Positions 1-6,163 of a stretch of 13,429 bases of DNA are shown here, in pieces. Source of the stretch: JACQHM01 sp964535215 (GTDB lineage Bacteria > Methylomirabilota > Methylomirabilia > Methylomirabilales > JACQHM01); the NCBI GenBank assembly GCA_964535215.1, contig CAZHST010000069.1, positions 1 through 13,429 of the forward strand, read 5' to 3'. A program made the position numbers and the translations under genes. Every line of letters starts with the position of its first letter. Positions within the stretch are counted from its first letter, which is position 1. The notes beneath the pieces were generated by a model. It worked only from the letters and a program-made list of their open reading frames with translations, was not told the origin of the DNA and ran no database searches.

Positions 1-206
1 TGAACGACAAGCCCCTTTACACCTGTCCGAAGTGTGGTGGGACCGTGAGGCGGGTGTTCTCGGTCCCCAACCTGAACCTGGATAACTTCTCCAGCCCGAC
101 GGAGGCCAAGTACGCCCGGATGACAGCCTCCGAGGAGATCGCCAGGGAGAAGGAGCTCCAGAAGGACTTCCAGACCATCTTCCTCCCGGGAGGGGTCAAA
201 GGCTAA
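1..206 (+). CDS. FmdB-type zinc-ribbon protein, C-terminal part (5' end outside window)
   Basis: The reading frame is open from the window edge (first full codon at 3) to TAA at 204-206 and gives 67 visible residues. It starts near a CPKCGG knuckle followed by a VRRVFS segment. This is the second half of the CxxC...CxxC zinc ribbon of FmdB-family putative regulatory proteins; the first CxxC would lie upstream of the window. The tail is rich in Glu and Lys and contains EEIAREKELQK, then ends in FLPGGVKG. Small FmdB-like proteins with this kind of charged tail are, as far as I recall, common in several environmental bacterial phyla, but their function is not established. The gene is separated from the following operon by about 260 bases with a hairpin, so it is probably a separate transcription unit. 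With only one zinc knuckle visible, other zinc-ribbon families are possible. Confidence 0.55.
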   Translation, partial: NDKPLYTCPKCGGTVRRVFSVPNLNLDNFSSPTEAKYARMTASEEIAREKELQKDFQTIFLPGGVKG

Positions 207-288
207 CCTTCGGTTTCCCCTTCCTCAAAAATTTCCCGGATTGCCTCCCTGCCTCCGTTTCTCGACCGGGATGGCCAGACCGACAGCA

Positions 289-302
289 TTGACATAGCTC
301 AA
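289..302. promoter_or_regulatory. Imperfect FNR/Dnr-like palindrome
   Basis: The sequence TTGACATAGCTCAA has perfectly symmetric outer arms (TTGA-N6-TCAA) and matches 8 of 10 defined positions of the CRP/FNR-family half-site pair TTGAT-N4-ATCAA. It lies upstream of an N-oxide operon, where FNR, Dnr or NnrR-type regulators are the expected control. The caution is that its right half overlaps a hairpin-type repeat that also occurs downstream of the operon (12710 onward) without the left half, so it may be coincidental. A -10 element at FNR-class spacing would fall near 324-330, where there is only a poor match. Confidence 0.3.
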
Positions 303-329
303 AAGGACTAAGGCGGGATAGTCCATTTT
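295..329 (+). repeat. Copy A of a short hairpin-forming intergenic repeat
   Basis: Bases 295-310 (TAGCTCAAAAGGACTA) match bases 12710-12725 (TAGCTCTAAAGGGCTA) at 14 of 16 positions. In both copies the block is followed by a G-rich loop, a complementary arm ending in GTCC, and a T-run. The differences inside the stem keep the pairing through G-U pairs, so the structure appears conserved. The two copies flank the nine-gene operon. Confidence 0.45.
301..329 (+). terminator. Possible rho-independent terminator after the FmdB-like gene
   Basis: GGACTA (305-310) pairs perfectly with TAGTCC (319-324) around an 8-base loop. The stem extends by AAAA (301-304) against TTTT (326-329) across a single bulged A. 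The T-run is short (four T, then CCC), and the hairpin is about 95 bases past the stop codon, so termination may be weak. AAAGGAC (302-308) can alternatively pair with GTCCTTT (343-349). Confidence 0.35.
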
Positions 330-356
330 CCCGTAGCGATTGGTCCTTTCAGGGGA

Positions 357-385
357 TTGCGTCTTTTAAGGCCAACCGGTACACT
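357..385 (+). promoter_or_regulatory. Weak candidate sigma70-type promoter for the operon
   Basis: TTGCGT (357-362) and TACACT (380-385) are separated by exactly 17 bases. The first matches three of six and the second four of six consensus positions. Transcription would start near 392, giving a leader of about 75 bases before the porin start. The correct spacing and location are the main support; either hexamer alone would not be convincing. Confidence 0.3.
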
Positions 386-406
386 CTCATTAAGATTTCA
401 AAGACC

Positions 407-421
407 CAAGAGATCATCTTG
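407..421. promoter_or_regulatory. Small palindrome in the leader (possible operator)
   Basis: CAAGA (407-411) and TCTTG (417-421) are perfect inverted arms around GATCA. The element lies between the candidate promoter and the ribosome binding site, where a repressor site would be effective. No known operator family was recognised. Confidence 0.2.
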
Positions 422-467
422 ATCCTTTAACACCGGGCTCCACGCTATGGGGTCAAGGAGGAGAGGG

Positions 468-1970
468 ATGCCTTTCAGCCGGCCGAGGGGCTTAGAACGT
501 CACCGAGCAGGTGTCGCGGTGGGTGCCCTTCTCTTCCTTTTCTTCCCTTCCCCTTCCTCCGCCCTCCGCTGGGAAGAGTTGCCAAAGCTGGGAAAATCCC
601 TGACCTTCACCGGCAGTGTCCGGGTCCGCTACGAGTCCTGGAACTTCTTCGAACCGGGCCCCGTCCCGAACGGGAACAACGAGTATGATTTCTTTGCGGT
701 GAAGACGAGGCTTGGCCTGGCCTACCAATCGAAGCCCCTCGAGGCCCTGGTTGAAGGGCAGTGGACCCACTTCTTCGGCCTTCCCACCGATGCCAACGCC
801 CCGCCGCCTTTCGGCGACCTGGGGCTGGGGGCCACGGTCTTTGCCCACCATCGAGACCGGGATCAGGGGCGGGTCTTTCTGAAGCAAGCGTTCCTGAAAG
901 TGAACGACCTGCCTGTCAAGGGTTTTTCGGTCAAGGCAGGCCGGTTCGAGTATGCCGATGGCCTGGAGGTCCTGACGAAGGATCCTGCCCTCGATTGGGT
1001 GAAGAGGGCGAGGGTGGCCGAGCGGCTGGTTGGCCCCTTTGGCTGGTCCCACGTCGGCCGGAGCTTTGACGGGGTTCAGGTGACCTTCGACACCCCTCCC
1101 GTGAACATCACCACCCTCCTTTCCCGGCCGACCCAGGGCGGGTTCGAGGTTGAGGGCGGGGAGGAGATCAGCGGCATTGATCTTCTCGGGGCCACCATCA
1201 CCCTGAAGCATTCGGCCCTCCTCCCCGGGGCCGAAGGCCGTCTCTTCTACTTCTTTTACCAGGATAGGCGGGATGTCCCCAAGGTGGACAATCGTCCAGC
1301 CCCTTTAAGAGCGGCCGATCGGGACGGCCTCTTCCTCTCCACCATCGGGGGTCATCTCCTCGGGGGGTATCCCCTGGGACCTGGCCGGGTGGATCTCCTC
1401 CTGTGGGGGGCCTCCCAGTTCGGCGCCTGGGGGACGCTGGATCATCAAGCCTTTGCCTTCGCTCTGGAAGGGGGGTACCAGCTCCCGAAGATCCCCTTAA
1501 GACCCTGGCTCCGGGTCGGCTACTTCCAGTCCTCGGGGGATCCAGACCCCTTAGACGGCGACCATCAGACCTTCTTCCAGCTCCTCCCCACCGCCAGGCT
1601 CTACGCCCAGTTTCCCTTTTTCAACCTGATGAACCTCCGGGATCTCTTCCTCCAGCTGCTCCTGAAGCCCCTCCCGAAGCTCTCAGGGAGGGTGGACCTC
1701 CACCGGCTCTCTTTGGAGGAGGGAAACGACCTTTGGTATGCGGGATCGGGGGCGACCCGGAAGAGCCGGATCAACGGCTTTGCCGGGAGGCCGAGCGGGG
1801 GGGCGGACGATCTGGCCTGGCTGGTTGATCTCGGGATCGGTTACGACCTGACCAAAAGCCTGAACGTGAACGCCTACTACGCCCATGCCTTCGGCGGTGA
1901 CGTGATCAGGGGGATCTTCCCAAGGGAGGAGGCGGATTTTGGCTATGTGGAGGTGAACTTCAGGTTCTAG
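468..1970 (+). CDS. Outer-membrane beta-barrel porin, alginate-export family
   Basis: The 500-aa product begins with a signal peptide (hydrophobic core about residues 14-27, likely cut after Ala32). It continues as alternating amphipathic strands starting at the LTFTGSVRVRYESW segment and ends in VEVNFRF, the C-terminal aromatic signature recognised by the outer-membrane barrel assembly machinery. The opening strands, the FFAVKTRLGLAYQ segment and the overall size resemble the alginate-export porin family, members of which are widespread and mostly not concerned with alginate. I chose ATG 468 over ATG 447 because AGGAGGAG at 456-463 is correctly spaced only for 468. As first gene of the operon, 11 bases before nxrA, it plausibly lets nitrate, nitrite or another small solute across the outer membrane; this role is inferred from position only. 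Confidence 0.75.
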   Translation: MPFSRPRGLERHRAGVAVGALLFLFFPSPSSALRWEELPKLGKSLTFTGSVRVRYESWNFFEPGPVPNGNNEYDFFAVKTRLGLAYQSKPLEALVEGQWTHFFGLPTDANAPPPFGDLGLGATVFAHHRDRDQGRVFLKQAFLKVNDLPVKGFSVKAGRFEYADGLEVLTKDPALDWVKRARVAERLVGPFGWSHVGRSFDGVQVTFDTPPVNITTLLSRPTQGGFEVEGGEEISGIDLLGATITLKHSALLPGAEGRLFYFFYQDRRDVPKVDNRPAPLRAADRDGLFLSTIGGHLLGGYPLGPGRVDLLLWGASQFGAWGTLDHQAFAFALEGGYQLPKIPLRPWLRVGYFQSSGDPDPLDGDHQTFFQLLPTARLYAQFPFFNLMNLRDLFLQLLLKPLPKLSGRVDLHRLSLEEGNDLWYAGSGATRKSRINGFAGRPSGGADDLAWLVDLGIGYDLTKSLNVNAYYAHAFGGDVIRGIFPREEADFGYVEVNFRF

Positions 1971-1981
1971 GAGGGGGTTCG

Positions 1982-4900
1982 ATGGAGCTTGACAGGAGGA
2001 GCTTTCTCAAGCTGGTCGGTCTCGGGACCTTCGCCTCCCTCTTCGATCTCGACGAGGCCCTGGCCTTCCAGTTCCTGGAACCCGTCCGGATCGAGAACCC
2101 TTTGGCTTCCTACCCGAACCGGGGGTGGGAGACCGTCTACCGGGATATCTGGCGCTATGACCGGAAATTTGTCTTCCTCTGCGCCCCCAACGATACCCAC
2201 AACTGCCTCCTGGAGGCCTATGTCCGAAACGGTGTCATTGTCCGGATCGAGCCCACCTACGGCTACGGGAAGGCCACCGACCTCTACGGGAACCGGGCGA
2301 CCCACCGCTGGGACCCCCGCTGCTGCCAGAAGGGGCTCACCATGATGCGCCGCTTTTACGGGGACCGGCGGGTGAAGGCCCCCATGGTCCGAAGAGGTTT
2401 CCTCCGGTGGGTGGAGGAGGGCTTCCCCCGGGAAGCCGACGGCCGCCCCCCCGCGGAATTCTTCCAGCGGGGGACCGATGAGTGGGTGAAGGTTTCCTGG
2501 GATCAGGCGTTGGATGTGGCGGCAAAAGCGCTGGTCAATATCGCCACCACGTACAGCGGTGAGGCCGGGAAGAATCTCCTCTTGAAGCAGGGGTACGACC
2601 CGGCCATGGTAGAGGTCACGCAAGGCGCCGGGACCCAGACGGTGAAGGTCCGGGGCGGGATGCCCCTCCTAGGTGCCACCCGGCTCTACGCCCAGTACCG
2701 CTTCGGGAACCTGCTGGCCCTCCTGGACGCCTGGATCCGGAAGGTGGGGCCCGACAAGGCCCTGGGGGCCCGCGGCTGGGACAACTACTCGTGGCACACG
2801 GATCTCCCACCGGGCCATCCCATGGTCACAGGGCAGCAGACGGTGGATTTTGATCTCCATGCGGCCGAGCATGCGAACCTCATTGTGGTCTGGGGGATGA
2901 ACTGGATCTGTACCAAGATGCCTGACAGCCACTGGCTCTCCGAGGCCCGCCTGAAGGGGACAAAGGTTGTGGTCGTCTCGGTAGAGTACAGCGCCACGGC
3001 CCCCAAGGCCGATGAGGTGATCATCATCCGGCCGGGGACCGATCCGGCTTTGGCGTTGGGGTTGGCCCAGGTCGTGCTCTCAGAACACCTTTACGATGAG
3101 GGCTTCGTCAAACGCTTCACCGACCTTCCCCTGCTGGTTCGTCTGGATGCGTTGAAGCTCCTCAGGGCCCATGAGGTGATCCCGGGCTGGACGCCTGCCC
3201 CGCTCTCCAACTTCACCACCCTCTTGAAACCAGGCCAGACCCCTCCCCCCTTCCCCCTTCAGGACAAGCAACTGATCCCCGAGGCGATGCGCACCGAGTG
3301 GGGGGACTTCGTGGTCTGGGACTTAAAAAGCGGCGGGCTCAAGCCCCTGACCCGCGATCAGGTGGGTGAGCACTTCGACCGGCTGGGGATCGATCCGGCC
3401 CTGGAGGGGGAGTTCACGGTCAAGACCGTGGACGGTCAGGAGGTGCGGGTGGTTCCCCTCTTCACCCTGATCCGTCGCTACCTGGATGAGAACTTCACCC
3501 CCGATCAGGTTTCCGAGATCACGTGGGCGCCGAAGGAGGCCATCGTGAACCTGGCCCGGGAGATCGCCAAGAACAAGGCCAGGACCCTGATCCCCGTCGG
3601 GATGGGGCCCAACCAGTTCTTCAACGCGGACTTAAAAGACCGGGCCATCTTCCTGGTGGCCGCCTTGACCGCCAACATCGGCCAGCAGGGGGGGAACGTG
3701 GGGAGCTACGCCGGCAACTACCGGACTGCCCTCTTCAACGGCCTTCCCCAGTACGTCGCCGAAGATCCCTTCGACCCCGAGCTGGATCCCGAGAAACCCG
3801 CTCGTGTCCGCCTCTACTGGAAGGGGGAGTCGGCCCACTACTACAATGTTGGTGACCGTCCCCTCAAAAGGGGGGCCACGATGTTCACCGGGAGGACCCA
3901 CCTGCCGGCGCCGACCAAGGCGGTCTTCGTCTCCAACTCGAACTCGATCCTGGGGAACGCCAAAGGGGCCTACGATGTCATCGCCAACACCCTCCCGAAG
4001 ATCGAGCTTTGGGTGACCAGCGAGTGGTGGTGGACGATGACCTGCGAGTACTCGGACATCGTCTTCCCGGTGGATGCCTGGCATGAGCTCCGGTTCCCCG
4101 ATATGTGTGCCTCGGTGACGAACCCCTTCCTCACGGTCTTCCCCCGAACCCCCCACCCGAGGCTCCTCGACACCCGCTCCGACCTGGAGGTGCCCGCGGG
4201 GATCTCGGCCAGGCTCGCCGAGATCACAGGGGATCGCCGCTTCCTGGACTACTGGAGGTTCGTCCATGAGGGACGGGTGGAGGTCTACCTGAACCGGATC
4301 CTGGATGCCTCCAACACCACCAGAGGCTACCGCTTTGAGGAGCTGGAGGAGCGGGCGCAGGAGGGAATCCCTGCCCTGATGATGACCCGCACGACCCCGA
4401 GGCAGGTGGGGTGGGAGCAGACCCAGGAGTCCCGTCCCTGGTACACCAAAACGGGGCGCCTGGAGTTCTACCGGGAGGAGGACGAATTCTTAAGGGTTGG
4501 TGAGAACCTCCTGGTCTACAAGGAGCCGGTGGAGGCGACCTTTTACCAGCCAAGTGTCATCGTGGCGAAGCCCCATCCCCTCCTCCGGCCGATCCCGCCG
4601 GAGCAGTTTGGCCTCACCCCGGCCGACTTCGCCAAATCGGATGCCCGTCAGGTCCTCACGCTGGTGTTGCCTTGGGAGGAGCTGAAGAAGACACCGAGCC
4701 CCCTGGTCAGGGCCGGCTACCCCTTCATCTTCCACACGCCCAAGTACCGGCACGGGGCCCACACGACGGGGCCTGACACCGACTTTCTGGCCGTCTCCTT
4801 CGGCCCCTTCTCCGACGTCTACCGGCGGGACAAGCGGATGCCGTTTTTAGCCGAGGGCTACGCCGACATCAACCCCATGGATGCCAGGGAGCTGGGCGTT

Positions 4901-5440
4901 GAAGACGGGGACTACATCTGGGTGGACGGCTGGGCGGAGGACCGGCCGTACCGGGGCTGGAAGCCCGGTGAGCCCCTGTACAAGGTGGCCCGGCTGATGT
5001 GCCGGGTCCGCTACTACCCCGGCACGCCCCGAGGGGTCATGCGCATGTGGTTCAACATGTACGGGGCCAGCCATGGCTCCGTCCGAGGCCACGAGTCAAG
5101 GCCTGATGGTCTGGCGAAGAACCCCGCCACCCACTACCAGGCCATGTTCCGCTACGGGAGCCACCAATCCGTCACCCGGGCGTGGCTCAAGCCGACCCTC
5201 TCCACCGACTCCCTCGTCCGGAAGGAGGTCTTCGGTCAGGGGATTGGCAAGGGTTTCCTCCCCGATGTCCACACGGTCATCGGGGCCCCGAGAGAGTCCA
5301 TGGCGAGGATCACCAAGGCCGAGGATGGGGGGATCGGAGGAAAGGGTCTCTGGCACCCGGCGGCCCACGGCTTCCGGCCCACGTACGAATCTCCCGCGGT
5401 GAAGCGCTATCTTCAGGGGGCCTTTGTCAGCGTGAGGTGA
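1982..5440 (+). CDS. nxrA: Nitrite oxidoreductase / nitrate reductase catalytic subunit, NxrA-type, Tat-exported
   Basis: This 1152-aa molybdo-bis(pyranopterin) enzyme interconverts nitrite and nitrate. Its length matches the roughly 1150-aa periplasmic NxrA of Nitrospira and anammox bacteria. A twin-arginine signal is present (DRRSFLKL, residues 4-11), followed by a hydrophobic stretch ending near ALA, so the folded enzyme should act in the periplasm. Residues 67-75 (CAPNDTHNC) and Cys114/Cys115 sit where the proximal [4Fe-4S] cluster is bound; Asp71 takes the place of the middle Cys of NarG. The segment around 268-280 (NYSWHTDLPPGHP) contains Asp274, the expected Mo-ligating Asp of type II DMSO reductases. 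The QQTVDFDLHAAEH and WGMNWICTKMPDSHWL segments are typical of NxrA as I know it. The C-terminal cofactor-binding domain (FHTPKYRHGAHTT, then INPMDARELGVEDGDYI) is complete. GGAGGGGG at about 1970-1977 supports this start. Direction of catalysis in the cell cannot be read from sequence. Confidence 0.87.
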   Translation: MELDRRSFLKLVGLGTFASLFDLDEALAFQFLEPVRIENPLASYPNRGWETVYRDIWRYDRKFVFLCAPNDTHNCLLEAYVRNGVIVRIEPTYGYGKATDLYGNRATHRWDPRCCQKGLTMMRRFYGDRRVKAPMVRRGFLRWVEEGFPREADGRPPAEFFQRGTDEWVKVSWDQALDVAAKALVNIATTYSGEAGKNLLLKQGYDPAMVEVTQGAGTQTVKVRGGMPLLGATRLYAQYRFGNLLALLDAWIRKVGPDKALGARGWDNYSWHTDLPPGHPMVTGQQTVDFDLHAAEHANLIVVWGMNWICTKMPDSHWLSEARLKGTKVVVVSVEYSATAPKADEVIIIRPGTDPALALGLAQVVLSEHLYDEGFVKRFTDLPLLVRLDALKLLRAHEVIPGWTPAPLSNFTTLLKPGQTPPPFPLQDKQLIPEAMRTEWGDFVVWDLKSGGLKPLTRDQVGEHFDRLGIDPALEGEFTVKTVDGQEVRVVPLFTLIRRYLDENFTPDQVSEITWAPKEAIVNLAREIAKNKARTLIPVGMGPNQFFNADLKDRAIFLVAALTANIGQQGGNVGSYAGNYRTALFNGLPQYVAEDPFDPELDPEKPARVRLYWKGESAHYYNVGDRPLKRGATMFTGRTHLPAPTKAVFVSNSNSILGNAKGAYDVIANTLPKIELWVTSEWWWTMTCEYSDIVFPVDAWHELRFPDMCASVTNPFLTVFPRTPHPRLLDTRSDLEVPAGISARLAEITGDRRFLDYWRFVHEGRVEVYLNRILDASNTTRGYRFEELEERAQEGIPALMMTRTTPRQVGWEQTQESRPWYTKTGRLEFYREEDEFLRVGENLLVYKEPVEATFYQPSVIVAKPHPLLRPIPPEQFGLTPADFAKSDARQVLTLVLPWEELKKTPSPLVRAGYPFIFHTPKYRHGAHTTGPDTDFLAVSFGPFSDVYRRDKRMPFLAEGYADINPMDARELGVEDGDYIWVDGWAEDRPYRGWKPGEPLYKVARLMCRVRYYPGTPRGVMRMWFNMYGASHGSVRGHESRPDGLAKNPATHYQAMFRYGSHQSVTRAWLKPTLSTDSLVRKEVFGQGIGKGFLPDVHTVIGAPRESMARITKAEDGGIGGKGLWHPAAHGFRPTYESPAVKRYLQGAFVSVR

Positions 5441-5454
5441 GGAGGGAGAGGGCG

Positions 5455-5613
5455 ATGCCGGAGGAGAGGCGAGAAGGGGAGCGGATTCCCGTTTGGCAGG
5501 TGGTCTTGGATGACCCCTTTCTCCTGCTCGCGTTAGGGGTGGGCATCCCCCTGATCCTTTACCTGATCTGGGGGGTTCTTGAGCTCACCATGATCCCCTT
5601 TCCTAAGCCCTGA
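5455..5613 (+). CDS. Small single-helix membrane protein, possible extra subunit of the heme-copper enzyme
   Basis: This 52-aa protein is not assigned to a named family. It has a charged N-terminus (MPEERREGER), an IPVWQVVLDDP stretch, one transmembrane helix at about residues 21-45 and a short tail ending in PFPKP. A strong GGAGGGAGAGG ribosome site precedes ATG 5455, and the stop codon lies 17 bases before the CuA subunit start. Small one-helix subunits accompany ba3-type oxidases (subunit IIa), and its place directly before subunits II and I suggests a similar role. Alternatively it could anchor or assemble the NxrA complex, whose gene ends 14 bases upstream. Tight spacing, a good ribosome site and a clear helix argue that the gene is real. 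Confidence 0.65.
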   Translation: MPEERREGERIPVWQVVLDDPFLLLALGVGIPLILYLIWGVLELTMIPFPKP

Positions 5614-5630
5614 TGTCGGAGGAGGAAGCC

Positions 5631-6158
5631 ATGAGCCTGACCGCACCGGAGCGGGTCTGGTGGAAACCCCTGGGTTGGCAGGAGCGGCTGTGGGTGACCG
5701 TGGCGGTGGTGTGGTGCCTGGTCCTGTTCCTCATGATGCCCCTTTGGGGCATTGTGGGAAAGCAAAACAATCCTGTCGAGACCTACCGGACCACCCCCGC
5801 CGACTTCAACCGGATCGCCAGCGCCTTCATCGAGAAGTACACGGTGGGCCGTGAAGGGGGGATCCCCATTGTCCGCCCCCCCGTAGGGGGGGAGGCCTAT
5901 CTCATGGCCCGGATGTGGCAGTGGACGCCCATCCTGGAGCTGAAGAAGGGGGAGACCTACCGGATCCACGTTTCCTCCCTTGACCTGCAGCACGGCCTCT
6001 CGATCCAGCCCTTCAACATGAACTTTCAGGTCCTCCCCGGCTACGACTACGTGCTGACCCTGACGCCGACCCGGGCCGGCGAGTATTCTCTCATCTGCAA
6101 CGAGTACTGCCTGATCGGCCACCACACGATGGCCGGGAAGGTCCTCGTGAGGGAGTGA
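5631..6158 (+). CDS. CuA-containing subunit II of a heme-copper oxidoreductase
   Basis: The 175-aa protein has one N-terminal membrane helix (about residues 19-42) and a periplasmic cupredoxin domain. The CuA ligand set is complete: His121 (SSLDLQHG), Cys156, Glu158 and Cys160 (CNEYC), His164 and Met167. It therefore accepts electrons from a soluble donor, such as a cytochrome c or cupredoxin, rather than directly from quinol. One helix and a short N-terminus resemble the B-family (ba3-type) subunit II more than the two-helix aa3-type. I prefer ATG 5631 over ATG 5613, which overlaps the previous stop, because GGAGGAGG just upstream of 5631 is well spaced. It is followed after 5 bases by subunit I. 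Confidence 0.85.
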   Translation: MSLTAPERVWWKPLGWQERLWVTVAVVWCLVLFLMMPLWGIVGKQNNPVETYRTTPADFNRIASAFIEKYTVGREGGIPIVRPPVGGEAYLMARMWQWTPILELKKGETYRIHVSSLDLQHGLSIQPFNMNFQVLPGYDYVLTLTPTRAGEYSLICNEYCLIGHHTMAGKVLVRE

Positions 6159-6163
6159 AAGGG

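Noticed and set aside
289..294. Perfect TTGACA as a -35 promoter box
   Set aside because: No acceptable -10 hexamer lies 16-18 bases downstream; the nearest TA-rich match (GATAGT, 317-322) would need a 22-base spacer.
447..467. ATG 447 as start of the porin
   Set aside because: No ribosome site precedes it, while ATG 468 has AGGAGGAG at proper spacing and yields a normal signal peptide.
1967..2623. Minus-strand open frame opposite the start of nxrA
   Set aside because: Shadow of the nxrA reading frame; the plus-strand Tat signal and cofactor motifs in the same bases are unambiguous.
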